Below are positions 14,985-23,023 of a DNA stretch of 37,773 nt, piece by piece. Position numbers and translations under genes: made by a program. Source of the DNA: Candidatus Saccharibacteria bacterium UBA1944 (GTDB taxonomy: Bacteria; Patescibacteriota; Saccharimonadia; Saccharimonadales; Saccharimonadaceae); NCBI GenBank assembly GCA_002336935.1, contig DDEW01000008.1, forward strand, positions 1 to 37,773, in the 5' to 3' direction. The notes under the pieces are model-generated. The model was not told where the DNA came from, made no database searches, and worked only from the letters and a program-made list of their open reading frames with translations. Within the stretch, counting starts at the first letter, position 1. Each line of letters opens with the position of its first letter.

Positions 14985-15127
14985 TAGTTGCGGCTCTCGC
15001 CTACAAGGAGCTGCCGTCCGAGCTCCGACCAAAGCAGGGGCGCTCCTGGTAGTTCACCGCCCACCCGAAGAGCCCGCAAGTAGTCATCATACTACTCGCC
15101 GCCGGCCCTATAGGGTGGGCTCTTCCA
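14985..15127. other. GC-rich folded intergenic sequence
   Basis: It is much richer in G+C than its flanks. Inverted repeats include GGAGCT/AGCTCC, AGTAGT/ACTACT and an 8-bp AAGAGCCC (15068-15075) with GGGCTCTT (15117-15124), followed by CCA at 15125-15127. It could be an RNA gene, a GC-rich cassette remnant (the minus strand has a 29-codon frame starting near 15094) or a terminator. I cannot identify it. Confidence 0.35.
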
Positions 15128-15178
15128 TATATCCAGTTAACCTATCGCATCGAGTTATTTTGTTTGTATACTAAGCTA

Positions 15179-15816
15179 ATGGTAAAAGCACTAATTTTCG
15201 ATTGCTGGGGAACTATTTTTACAAATAGCCAGGTCCCGCACCCATTTACTACGTTCGCAAACAGGCTAGGCTACCAAATTGGCGATCGTGCTTTTTTGAA
15301 GCCGTTTGAGCGCCACGTCATGACAAATAACAACGAGCTAGCGCCAAACATAACCAACCTACTTAATGAGCTTGGCATAGAACCCGCCGACGAATTAGTG
15401 CAAGAACTCGTTGCGCTGATTGTTAGCTCAACACAAACCCAAATACCGTTCCCCGAAACCATCGAGGTACTTAACGAATTAAAAAAGGACTACCAACTAG
15501 TGTTGCTCTCGAATACATTTAAAGAGGGTTTTCGAGCTTAGATGGCGCGTTCAATCTGAGTAAGTGGTTTGACGTAATGATTTTGTCGTATAACGAAGGA
15601 ACGGTCAAGCCCGATACCAGGCTGTATCAAAAAGTACTGAGCGAAACTGGGCTAACTGCCGATGAAGTGTTGATGATAGGCGATAACTACGATAATGATA
15701 TTCTTTCGGCAAACAAAGCTGGTATTAACGCGGTGTTGATAGATAGAAGAGGCAGATACCCATACGCCGCGACCAACAAAATATCTAGCCTCAAACAACT
15801 TAGCAGCTATCTTTAA
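15179..15816 (+). pseudogene. HAD hydrolase broken by a one-base frameshift
   Basis: The first part (15179-15541) encodes HAD motif I (FDCWGT) and motif II (LLSNT) and then stops at TAG. Stepping back one base at about 15538 continues as LDGAFNLSKWFDVMILS and runs to 15816 through motif III (GTVKPD) and motif IV (GDNYDND). The restored product would be about 212 aa, normal for the family. No slippery heptamer is seen, so loss of one base, by mutation or assembly error, is likelier than programmed shifting. Motif I lacks the second Asp of phosphatases (DCWGT), as in dehalogenase-type members. TATACT (15167-15172) lies 6 nt before the ATG. Confidence 0.85.
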
Positions 15817-15936
15817 CACTAGCCGCAAATGCTTTTTGCGTGTCAATAATCCACGTTGTAATCGAAAAGTTTAGCAGTAAGGGGCAAAATCTACATTAGG
15901 TTGTGTGGAGAGTGAGATGTGTTATACTAAAAGCAT

Positions 15937-16482
15937 ATGCGCAATACAGACAGCAACCGCGGGTTTACTATAGTAGAACTACTCATAGTAATTGTCGTTA
16001 TTGCTATTTTGGCTGGAATAACAATAGTGGCATTTAATGGAATCCAGGCCAGGGCAAAATCAGTGCAGCTCCAGTCTGCTTTAGACACTTACGTAAAGGC
16101 AATAAGGTTACATGAGGCCGAACACGGTATATTCCCAAACATACTTGGTTACGCTTGCCTCGGTAAAGCTGCGGATTATCCGGCAACAAGCCAGTTTCCG
16201 GCTGGTGCCTGTGTTGCCGACGCAACAACTAATGCGGCAGTATACTCCGTTTCAAGCACATTTAACTCAGCTATCGCGGCATATATATCAAACACACCAG
16301 TGCTCAATACGAGCACTGTCACCGCATACGGGGGATGGCTATACAGAGGGGCATACGTATACATAGAAAGCGGCTGGTTCGAGATAGAAATAGCCCTGCC
16401 GGGTTCGCAATCGTGCCCTAGCAACTTTCGCGAGTATGATTTAGCCGGGGGTGTTCACTGGTGCCAAAAAGACAACTACTAG
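15937..16482 (+). CDS. Type IV pilin-like protein
   Basis: This is a 181-aa prepilin. A short basic leader ends in Gly9, and the mature part would begin FTIVELLIVIVVIAILAG, the canonical type III signal helix with Glu5. After the helix comes a globular domain with four Cys (about residues 73, 90, 165 and 177) that can form disulfides. The pilin would be cut and N-methylated by PilD and assembled into type IV pili, used for attachment or twitching. No other pil genes are in the window. TATACT lies 8 nt before the ATG. Confidence 0.88.
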   Translation: MRNTDSNRGFTIVELLIVIVVIAILAGITIVAFNGIQARAKSVQLQSALDTYVKAIRLHEAEHGIFPNILGYACLGKAADYPATSQFPAGACVADATTNAAVYSVSSTFNSAIAAYISNTPVLNTSTVTAYGGWLYRGAYVYIESGWFEIEIALPGSQSCPSNFREYDLAGGVHWCQKDNY

Positions 16483-16561
16483 TAGGTCAAACAAAAAGAA
16501 TAGTAACACGGTAGCAGATCTTGCCGATACGAATACTCCCAATAACTGTTACTATAATTTG

Positions 16562-17335
16562 ATGAATACTATTGCGATTGTTGGATACGGCCGATTTGGC
16601 GAATTGCTGCACGAATTATTAGCGCCTAAGTTTGAACTAGCTGTGATTGAGAGCGAAGAGGCTAGGGCGGCGCTTGCGCGCGAAAAATCAATTGAGCTTA
16701 AAGATTTAGCACGATTCGATACAGTGATATTTGCCGTGCCTATCTCTTCACTCGATAGCGTCGTCGCAGCTGCTGCGGAATGTATATCCGACAACCAACT
16801 TGTGATGGACGTCTGCTCGGTTAAAGTACACCCGGCAAATGTGCTGCGAAAAAACCTACCAAACGCAAAACTCGTCGCCTCACACCCGATGTTCGGGCCC
16901 GACAGCGCAAGCAGGGGATTGGCGGGCCTGCAGGTTGCTATATGCCCGCTAAATGTATCCGATGACGTCACCGCAGAGGTTCGTGGTCTCTGGGAAGATC
17001 TCGGCCTGGATATGCTCATCACGACGCCAGAGGCGCACGACAAAGACTCGGTTCTATCTCAGGCATTTACATACTCGATAGCGCGCATCATCCTGGGCAT
17101 GGAGCTATCAAACGTCCAACTCACCACCAGAAGCTTCAACGCCATCACTGAGGTTGCATATCTCTCCGGGAAAGATAGCCCCCAGCTGTTTCACGATATG
17201 CTCTACTACAATCCCTACTTTCCGGCGATGAAAGCAGAACTCATCGGCTCGATCAAATCGACTCTCGAAAAACTAGATGAGATCGAAACCGAGCAACATA
17301 CCTCCGAAATCTTTTCGACCCAAAGAAAAGCGTGA
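16562..17335 (+). CDS. tyrA: Prephenate/arogenate dehydrogenase-like protein
   Basis: This is a 257-aa protein. It has an N-terminal Rossmann domain with GYGRFG (residues 8-13) and an acidic residue after beta2 (IESEEA). HPMFGPDS carries the conserved catalytic-type His108, and the C-terminal domain is all-helical, as in TyrA. Family members make 4-hydroxyphenylpyruvate or tyrosine with NAD(P). No other tyrosine-pathway gene is in the window, so it may have a different role. ATG 16562 fits better than the upstream in-frame start at 16451, which lies inside the pilin gene. A TATAAT/TACTAT box lies 3-6 nt before the ATG. Confidence 0.82.
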   Translation: MNTIAIVGYGRFGELLHELLAPKFELAVIESEEARAALAREKSIELKDLARFDTVIFAVPISSLDSVVAAAAECISDNQLVMDVCSVKVHPANVLRKNLPNAKLVASHPMFGPDSASRGLAGLQVAICPLNVSDDVTAEVRGLWEDLGLDMLITTPEAHDKDSVLSQAFTYSIARIILGMELSNVQLTTRSFNAITEVAYLSGKDSPQLFHDMLYYNPYFPAMKAELIGSIKSTLEKLDEIETEQHTSEIFSTQRKA

Positions 17336-17370
17336 TGCATTGTCACGGTGAAATTTGATATCATACGCTT

Positions 17371-17754
17371 GTGACAGAATTTTTTGCAATTCTTGGACTA
17401 CTAACGCTACTTGGACTAACAATTTTTCAAATCGCTCTGATATTTGGCGCGCCTATTGGTCATTACGCCTGGGGTGGCCAGTATAAGCAGCTGCCGGCTC
17501 GGCTCCGAGTAGCAAGCGCCAGTTCGATAGTTTTATACATGCTATTTGGAGCCTTTTTGGCGACCAGGGCAGGACTGGCCGCTATGGTATCTGACACAAC
17601 GACCCTCACTATGGGCATGCGGGTATTTACTGCATACTTCTTCCTCGGGATCTTCATGAATGCAATCTCTCGAAGCAAAGCAGAGCGCAACCTTATGACG
17701 CCGGTTGCAGCAATACTAGCAATCTCATTTTTGCTAGTGACTATCGGTAGATAA
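17371..17754 (+). CDS. Small four-TM membrane protein
   Basis: This is a 127-aa protein that starts with GTG. Four hydrophobic segments lie at about 4-28, 46-66, 78-98 and 106-125. Few charges are present apart from short cytoplasmic loops (QYKQLPARLR and SRSKAER). I do not recognise the family. TATCAT (17359-17364) lies 6 nt before the GTG, giving a leaderless-type message. Confidence 0.6.
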   Translation: MTEFFAILGLLTLLGLTIFQIALIFGAPIGHYAWGGQYKQLPARLRVASASSIVLYMLFGAFLATRAGLAAMVSDTTTLTMGMRVFTAYFFLGIFMNAISRSKAERNLMTPVAAILAISFLLVTIGR

Positions 17755-17793
17755 AAATACTTGCGCTATCTGGGATACGCTATACTAAATCTT

Positions 17794-18273
17794 ATGACGA
17801 GAATGGACTTCGACAATAAACCGATTACTCTCTGGACTTCGGGCACCACCCTAGGAGTCGCGATGATCGCAGTCCTATGCCAATTAGCCATATCGTTGCC
17901 ATCGTCCTTATTGGCAACCCCAGCTCCAAATGATGGCACGACTGGAATTGCTTTGGCTTTGCTAATGCCTATACTTTTAGTGGTTGTGGTGCAACTTGCC
18001 GCTATTTTGGTCGGCGGATACTACTTGATCAATGGAATCTACCATTGGTCCAAGAGCTCGATAGTAGTAAGCGCGCTCATCTCACCGGTATTATTGTTTG
18101 CAGTTACTATGGCTACCCTGAACAAGTTCGGGTACGAAGCTGTCGATACCAACAAAACTATGGGTCTCATAATCCTGCTTGTATTTGTTTTTCTGCCACT
18201 GATGACGCTTTCAATCGCCTATAATGACATTCGATATCGATTCCCACGGATTTTTGGTAAGAGAGTAGGATAG
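17794..18273 (+). CDS. Four-TM membrane protein of unknown function
   Basis: This is a 159-aa protein with four predicted membrane helices (about 15-38, 50-78, 85-105 and 118-138), ending in a basic tail (RYRFPRIFGKRVG). TATACT (17781-17786) lies 7 nt before ATG 17794, so a longer reading from TTG 17761 is unlikely. It lies just after the small membrane protein at 17371 but has its own -10 box. Confidence 0.6.
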   Translation: MTRMDFDNKPITLWTSGTTLGVAMIAVLCQLAISLPSSLLATPAPNDGTTGIALALLMPILLVVVVQLAAILVGGYYLINGIYHWSKSSIVVSALISPVLLFAVTMATLNKFGYEAVDTNKTMGLIILLVFVFLPLMTLSIAYNDIRYRFPRIFGKRVG

Positions 18274-18302
18274 ACCAAGTCCCGCAGATGATTCATGGTC
18301 TG

Positions 18303-19037
18303 CTATCGTCTACTAGCGGCAAGTAGCCGTAGTATCGAGAGATAGAGCCATACAAGTGTGACGAGCAGACCAAATGCCGCATACCACTCGGCTTTTTTCG
18401 GGAAACCATCTTTTACTCCACGACTGATGAAATCAAAGTCTAGAAGTAGGTTTAACGCTGCAATCAACGTGATGACGGCAGCGATAGCTATGCCGAGAGG
18501 CCCTGTCGATAACACTGTCGCAAAGCCAGGGTTAAATAATACCACCAACAATTCAAACACGAGATATAGAAGCACGCCGACCGTCGCGATCAAGATCACG
18601 GAACGCAATTTTTTGGTGACGGTGACGAGCCCAGAGCTAAAGAGCGCGAGCATGCCAATAGTTGTAGAAAAGGTCAGTAGGACCGCTTGCAAAACGATAC
18701 CGTCATAGGCCGCCTCAAACTGACGAGAGATCAAACCGATCAGCACACCCTCGAGTATCGCGTAACCTGTAACCGTAAATATATTTGAGCGAAATACCGC
18801 GACGAACCCCGTGACCATTGCTGCGAGAGCAATTCCGCCGATCCACCAGAGCGATACAGTATCGCCGAGACGAGGCAATAGTGACCAGCCATAAAATGCC
18901 GCCGTCACGAGTAGCACGAGGCTGTACGCTGTCTTTGCGACACTGCCGCCGACGGTCATCTTGCTATCTACTTCATTGACACTAAAACGCGATATAGCTT
19001 TTTGAGAAAAAGCCGGATTTGATGATTTTGAATCCAT
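18303..19037 (-). CDS. Bax inhibitor-1 / YccA family membrane protein
   Basis: This is a 244-aa protein with seven hydrophobic segments after a hydrophilic N-terminus of about 40 residues (ending in MTVGGSVAKTAYSL). GYAILEGVLIG, GLVTVTKK and the late LNLLLDFDFISRG segment match the bacterial UPF0005/BI-1 family. Members are possible Ca2+/H+ leak channels. ATG 19037 is set by GGGAGG just upstream; eight extra codons are possible. It is convergent with the membrane protein ending at 18273. Confidence 0.8.
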   Translation of the reverse strand: MDSKSSNPAFSQKAISRFSVNEVDSKMTVGGSVAKTAYSLVLLVTAAFYGWSLLPRLGDTVSLWWIGGIALAAMVTGFVAVFRSNIFTVTGYAILEGVLIGLISRQFEAAYDGIVLQAVLLTFSTTIGMLALFSSGLVTVTKKLRSVILIATVGVLLYLVFELLVVLFNPGFATVLSTGPLGIAIAAVITLIAALNLLLDFDFISRGVKDGFPKKAEWYAAFGLLVTLVWLYLSILRLLAASRR

Positions 19038-19183
19038 TTTACCTCCCTCGGTTGCTTGCATTATATGAATTATCAGCGCTATTTACCATAGGCAGCGAGC
19101 AAAACAGCGGTCGGCTATCCCACGAAATCTTTCGCTATTATTCGGACACATCGGGGTGTATAGTAAAAACATAGGAGAAAATT

Positions 19184-19381
19184 ATGGCAAAATACGATAA
19201 ATCAAAAGCAATCGACAACGGCCCACTAGGGTGGGTGCTCTTCATGGCGTGGATCGGCGCAGTAGTCTATTTCTTCCATCAAGACTCTAGTTTTTGGGGC
19301 TTTATCCTCGCACTTCTAAAGGCAGCCGTCTGGCCTGCATACGTACTGTACGAAGTACTCGGCAATCTCGGCATAAAATAG
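19184..19381 (+). CDS. Small membrane protein, 65 aa
   Basis: It begins MAKYDKSKAIDNGPLGW and has two hydrophobic segments (about 16-32 and 37-58). AGGAG lies about 7 nt before the ATG. Function is unknown. Confidence 0.6.
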   Translation: MAKYDKSKAIDNGPLGWVLFMAWIGAVVYFFHQDSSFWGFILALLKAAVWPAYVLYEVLGNLGIK

Positions 19382-19415
19382 CAATCACGCATAGCTACAG
19401 TGGTATCATGGGTAC

Positions 19416-19880
19416 ATGCAAGATACGATTTTTGACAAGATAGTTCGCGGCGAGATGGATGCCTATAGAGTCTGGGAAGATGAAAACTTCTTAGCCTTCC
19501 TGACTCCATTTCCAAATACACCTGGATTAACAGTTGTCATACCAAAGCATAATCCCGGCGACTATATATTCGATTTAGATGATACGTTATATACTGAATT
19601 TTTGCTCGCGGTTAAAAAGGTATCTGCATTACTTAAGTCTGCATTAAGTGTCGACAGAGTTGGTCTAGTATTTGAAGGTACCGGTGTAGCGTACGTACAT
19701 GCGAAACTATACCCATTCCATGGTCCACTCGCCAGCCAAACAGACGTCTGGAGCGATCATACTGAATTTACCGAGGAATATAAGGGCTATTTTTCGACCG
19801 TAGAGGGCCCGCGTATGGACGATTCGAGACTGAAAGAGATCCAAACTAAGATAGTTACTATAGCCAGCAATCGAAACTAG
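19416..19880 (+). CDS. HIT-family protein with a degenerate His triad
   Basis: This is a 154-aa protein of the histidine-triad (HIT) nucleotide-hydrolase fold, beginning DTIFDKIVRGEMDAYRVWED with the later PGLTVVIPKH strand. The usual HxHxH is Y93-V-H95-A-K97: only the central, normally catalytic His remains. The activity may be retained in part or changed. TATCAT (19404-19409) lies 6 nt before the ATG. Confidence 0.82.
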   Translation: MQDTIFDKIVRGEMDAYRVWEDENFLAFLTPFPNTPGLTVVIPKHNPGDYIFDLDDTLYTEFLLAVKKVSALLKSALSVDRVGLVFEGTGVAYVHAKLYPFHGPLASQTDVWSDHTEFTEEYKGYFSTVEGPRMDDSRLKEIQTKIVTIASNRN

Positions 19881-19928
19881 GTGCATACTATAAGCAGATA
19901 CGCATATCGTTATCTAGAATGGATTTAT

Positions 19929-19991
19929 ATGTCGAAAGATAAAGGACGAAAAGAAGTAAAGAAGCCGAAAAAAGCTAAGGTTGCCGTTTAA
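19929..19991 (+). CDS. Basic 20-residue peptide
   Basis: It encodes a short peptide that starts MSKDKGRKEVKKPKK and is almost all charged. TAGAAT (19915-19920) lies 8 nt before the ATG, and a terminator follows 25 nt after the stop. Short Lys-rich proteins starting in this style occur in many bacteria, but their function is unknown. The unit of -10 box, frame and terminator supports a real gene. Confidence 0.5.
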   Translation: MSKDKGRKEVKKPKKAKVAV

Positions 19992-20015
19992 TCGCACCTT
20001 GCTCGAGCTTCTGCT

Positions 20016-20048
20016 ACACCCGCTATTCACTGGCGGGTGTATTTGTTT
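20016..20048 (+). terminator. Terminator of the small basic peptide gene
   Basis: ACACCCGC (20016-20023) pairs with GCGGGTGT (20033-20040), 9-nt loop, then ATTTGTTT. Confidence 0.75.
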
Positions 20049-20088
20049 GCTAAAATAGCTAGTAGAACTAATAACCATTGGAGCGTGA

Positions 20089-20730
20089 ATGAAACGATCG
20101 ATCATACCAATTATATTAATCGTATCTGCTGCCATTTTAGGCACGATCGTAGTGGTTATGGCACTCACCAAACCGGATGTAAAGCCGGCACCGGCTACCA
20201 ATACATCACAGCAGACAACACCTGAACCGAATAACCCGTACGCGGCATTGAAAGGCGACGAGTTCGACGAAGCATTTATAGCAGATATGCTAGCACACCA
20301 TGAAGGTGCGGTGAATATGTCGGAGCAAGCACAAGCGCAGGCCAGCCACGAAGAGCTAAAAACTCTTGCTGCAACGATTATGCAGGCGCAGTCTATTGAG
20401 ATTGCGACAATGAAGCAGTGGCAGCTCGATTGGGGATACGATGAAACAATGAACGCAGGCCATATGAGCCATGGTGGCGATGGCATGGACATGGCTGGCG
20501 ACATGACAGAAATGATGAATACTCTCAGTAAGCTGAACGGTGAGGCGTTCGATAAGGAATATTTAGCGCAGATGATTGAACATCATCAGCAGGCGATAGA
20601 TATGGCACAGTTCGCCGGCGAAAATGCAAAGCACATTGAGGTAAAACAGCTTGCTACCGCCATTATAAGCACGCAACAATCAGAGATCGATACAATGAAG
20701 CAATGGCAAAAACAGTGGGGATATGAATAA
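20089..20730 (+). CDS. DUF305 protein with two repeated units, membrane-anchored
   Basis: This is a 213-aa protein with an N-terminal signal-anchor helix (residues 5-26), a Pro/Thr linker, and two copies of a four-helix unit carrying FDxxFIxxMxxHHxxAxxM (HH near residues 74-75 and 165-166) and MKQWQxxWGY. A Met/His-rich loop (HMSHGGDGMDM) joins them. DUF305 is ferritin-like, and His/Met-rich members are often linked to metal handling, especially copper. It probably sits on the outer face of the membrane. The next gene, a cytochrome b5-like protein, overlaps its stop by 8 nt, so the two probably work together. Confidence 0.85.
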   Translation: MKRSIIPIILIVSAAILGTIVVVMALTKPDVKPAPATNTSQQTTPEPNNPYAALKGDEFDEAFIADMLAHHEGAVNMSEQAQAQASHEELKTLAATIMQAQSIEIATMKQWQLDWGYDETMNAGHMSHGGDGMDMAGDMTEMMNTLSKLNGEAFDKEYLAQMIEHHQQAIDMAQFAGENAKHIEVKQLATAIISTQQSEIDTMKQWQKQWGYE

Positions 20731-21136
20731 CATGAAGCGCGGAATAATCATCACACTAGCAGCAGCCGGGGCAATCTTAGTAGCTGTTGCGGCATATTTA
20801 GTACTCACTGCTCAGCCTACCGAGGCACCCGCACCAGTTGCGAGCACATCGCCCGGTGCAAATAGCGAGCAGCAAGCGATTCCGCTGAGTGAAGTTGCAG
20901 CGCACAATACACCATCTGACTGCTGGGCAGTTATAAATGGCAACGTATACGATCTTACCACCTACCTGCCACGGCACCCTGGTGGCGACGACATTGAGCG
21001 TGCCTGCGGTATAGATGCCACGAAGTTGTTCGAAACCAAAACCACCGATAGCGGCGAATCGCTCGGTTCACGACCACATAGCAGCGCAGCAAGCCAGCAA
21101 CTCGAATCGCTCCGTATTGGCACGCTAGCTAGCTAA
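20723..21136 (+). CDS. Membrane-anchored cytochrome b5-like heme protein
   Basis: This is a 137-aa protein with an N-terminal membrane helix (residues 6-30), an Ala/Pro/Thr linker, and a cytochrome b5-type domain from about residue 53 to 130. HPGG gives the first heme ligand His85, and His119 in SRPHSS is in place for the second. CWAVINGNVYDLTTYLPRHP is the usual core. It would be an external electron carrier or heme-binding protein. It overlaps the DUF305 gene by 8 nt; ATG 20732 is an alternative start three codons later. Confidence 0.87.
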   Translation: MNNMKRGIIITLAAAGAILVAVAAYLVLTAQPTEAPAPVASTSPGANSEQQAIPLSEVAAHNTPSDCWAVINGNVYDLTTYLPRHPGGDDIERACGIDATKLFETKTTDSGESLGSRPHSSAASQQLESLRIGTLAS

Positions 21137-21199
21137 CTAGCAACTGTACGTGTCGCTCATGTTTGATATTATTTGGCGTGTCGTAGATACTAATTACAT

Positions 21200-22030
21200 A
21201 TGAGTGAGCAGATGAAACGATCGTATATAGGTGTGAGCGGAGTTACATCACCCGAAATGCAAGGTGAGTTAGAACTGATAGCCAGCGACCTTGAGCTACG
21301 TGGCCATAACAGGTTATTAGCACTCGGCATAAAGGCTGTGCATAAGACCCAATATTTAGATATTGAGAACAGGTATGGCCGCGAATGGTACCCGGTGGGC
21401 GAGCAAGCATTTAAGGGCGCACTCCGCCCAGAAACACCGCATACCGATACGATAGCCGTAGCGCAAACATATCTCGATGTCGACTACGTTGACGATGCAG
21501 CGTATCGAGATGCATTTTTGCGGCGAATCGTCAGTAGGGGAGAGCCTTGGCTACAAGCCATTCAGTTCGACATGCTACCGTGGCATACCAATCCGGATAT
21601 ATGGAGTTACCTCGAAGATGTAAAATTAACCGGAGTAGAGGTGTTCTTACAGGCACATAAACCTGCAATGGAACTACTCGGCCCAGCACAGCTTGTGAGG
21701 TCACTCAAAGAACATGCAGAACTCGTTGACTATGTGCTGTTCGATTCATCGCATGGTACAGGCACGCGCTTGAACACCACCGCATTAGAGCCATTTATCG
21801 CAGAGGCGTACAGCCGGCTCGACCCACACGCAACGGGCATAGCAATTGCCGGCGGCTTAAACGGCGCCATTGTTCGCGAAGATCTACCAACACTCGCTAG
21901 CAAATACCCAGACCTATCTTGGGACGCCGAAGGGCAATTACACCCACAAAATTCCGGCGGTAAACGCCCGCTTGATTTAGCAATTACGCGCGAATATCTC
22001 GCTGCTTCTGCTGAGCTTCTCTCGCGATAG
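21200..22030 (+). CDS. Phosphoribosylanthranilate-isomerase-like TIM barrel
   Basis: This 276-aa protein is TrpF-like by several late landmarks: VLFDSSHGTGTRLN, where TrpF has a DSGxGGTG loop, then IAGGLNGAIV, where TrpF has LAGGLNPxNV, and a final LSWDAEGQL strand. The early K-I-C-G motif, which supplies the catalytic Cys in TrpF, is replaced by YIGVSGVTSPE, so isomerase activity is doubtful. No trp genes are nearby. ATG 21200 has GATACT 8 nt upstream; ATG 21212 is an alternative. Confidence 0.6.
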   Translation: MSEQMKRSYIGVSGVTSPEMQGELELIASDLELRGHNRLLALGIKAVHKTQYLDIENRYGREWYPVGEQAFKGALRPETPHTDTIAVAQTYLDVDYVDDAAYRDAFLRRIVSRGEPWLQAIQFDMLPWHTNPDIWSYLEDVKLTGVEVFLQAHKPAMELLGPAQLVRSLKEHAELVDYVLFDSSHGTGTRLNTTALEPFIAEAYSRLDPHATGIAIAGGLNGAIVREDLPTLASKYPDLSWDAEGQLHPQNSGGKRPLDLAITREYLAASAELLSR

Positions 22031-22106
22031 CAGCCAATAAATTAGGTTTATTGAGCATAAAGGCGCATAATAGTAACATATATAGAACGTTACCGAAAGT
22101 AGTATC

Positions 22107-22361
22107 ATGACGATGACAATGAAGTTAACAATACGCGCACAAGAGTTTTTAGGCTCGCCAGAAGGTGTCAGCGCGCACGAGGCACTCATTGCCATGGTAA
22201 ATGACACTACATACAACACGGCTTCTTCTTATTCACCACGCTCAGATGACGGCAATCTTTCGTTCATCGACAAGCACATGTCATACATGTGTGCACACCA
22301 AGGCCTCAACGCGGCACAGTACGTGTCAAACCTGCGGCTCCTTACAAAAATTAACAGGTAA
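22107..22361 (+). CDS. Unknown 84-aa protein
   Basis: It is a short soluble protein with several Met near the start (MTMTMK), so the true start may be ATG 22107, 22113 or 22119. The rest seems helical, with a His/Cys-containing segment (HMSYMCAHQG) near residue 57. It ends 19 nt before the AAA-type kinase gene, which has its own -10 box. I do not recognise it. Confidence 0.45.
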   Translation: MTMTMKLTIRAQEFLGSPEGVSAHEALIAMVNDTTYNTASSYSPRSDDGNLSFIDKHMSYMCAHQGLNAAQYVSNLRLLTKINR

Positions 22362-22380
22362 TTTTTGCTATAGTACATCT

Positions 22381-22911
22381 ATGAATTCTGTAAAACTAAT
22401 TATTATTGGTGGGTTTGCTGGTGCCGGTAAATCGACGGTATCTAAGCGCCTAGCGCGTGAATATAACTACCCCGTATATAGTTCTGATGTTATTAACGAC
22501 GCACTGCGCCCAGCGCTCAACAAGAGCTTTCATGAAGTATCGCCACTCGCTTACGATGTTATGTGGCACTTGGTACGTAAACAGCTAGAAAACGGTGTTA
22601 CGGTTATTATTGATACACACATGTGTGCCGAACGGACATGGCAAACGCTCGATGCAATCCGGAACGAAATGCCAGACCTGACAATTTTGCCTATAATTTT
22701 ACAGTGCAGCCTCGATACGCATCGTGAACGAATTGAACACCGCGGCAATACCGATTCAGAGCATTTAAACCTCGGTGGCGATAAGCTCGAAGACGTGTTA
22801 TTTAAATATGAATTTATAGAGAATTTGCACCGCGATGATCTTATACGGATAGACGCAAACGGCACGCCAGACGACGTATATAGTGCCGTCAAGGCTACCG
22901 TCACTAAATAA
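22381..22911 (+). CDS. AAA_33-type P-loop kinase
   Basis: This is a 176-aa protein. Walker A GFAGAGKST is at residues 11-19 (Lys17), SSDVINDALRP follows as in the zeta-toxin/gluconate-kinase/AAA_33 group, a hydrophobic strand ends in an Asp (VIIDTHM), and a lid-like HRERIEHRG lies near residue 120. It probably transfers phosphate to a small molecule or RNA end. There is no antitoxin-like neighbour other than the unknown 84-aa gene upstream. TATAGT (22369-22374) lies 6 nt before the ATG. Confidence 0.75.
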   Translation: MNSVKLIIIGGFAGAGKSTVSKRLAREYNYPVYSSDVINDALRPALNKSFHEVSPLAYDVMWHLVRKQLENGVTVIIDTHMCAERTWQTLDAIRNEMPDLTILPIILQCSLDTHRERIEHRGNTDSEHLNLGGDKLEDVLFKYEFIENLHRDDLIRIDANGTPDDVYSAVKATVTK

Positions 22912-22978
22912 AACCGCTCTACTGCAGAATTTATTATTTGCACAGTATTTTGTTTTAACCAACAATCAACAGTTGGAG

Positions 22979-22984
22979 TATAAT
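22979..22984 (+). promoter_or_regulatory. -10 box of the phosphorylase gene
   Basis: TATAAT, giving a leader of about 35 nt with GGAGGT before the start. The -35 is poor. Confidence 0.55.
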
Positions 22985-23023
22985 ATTACACGTATCGTAC
23001 ATAACAGAGACGGAGGTCATTAG

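Noticed and set aside
15530..15545. Programmed -1 frameshift in the HAD gene
   Set aside because: No X-XXY-YYZ slippery heptamer or downstream pseudoknot is evident, and HAD enzymes are not known to need one. A mutation or sequence error is simpler.
19914..20504. A long minus-strand frame opposite the DUF305 gene
   Set aside because: The plus-strand protein has clear DUF305 repeats. The antisense frame is Ser/Cys-rich and lacks a start signal.
22107..22911. Toxin-antitoxin pair (84-aa protein plus zeta-toxin-like kinase)
   Set aside because: The kinase has its own -10 box, the genes do not overlap, and the small protein shows no DNA-binding or antitoxin features.
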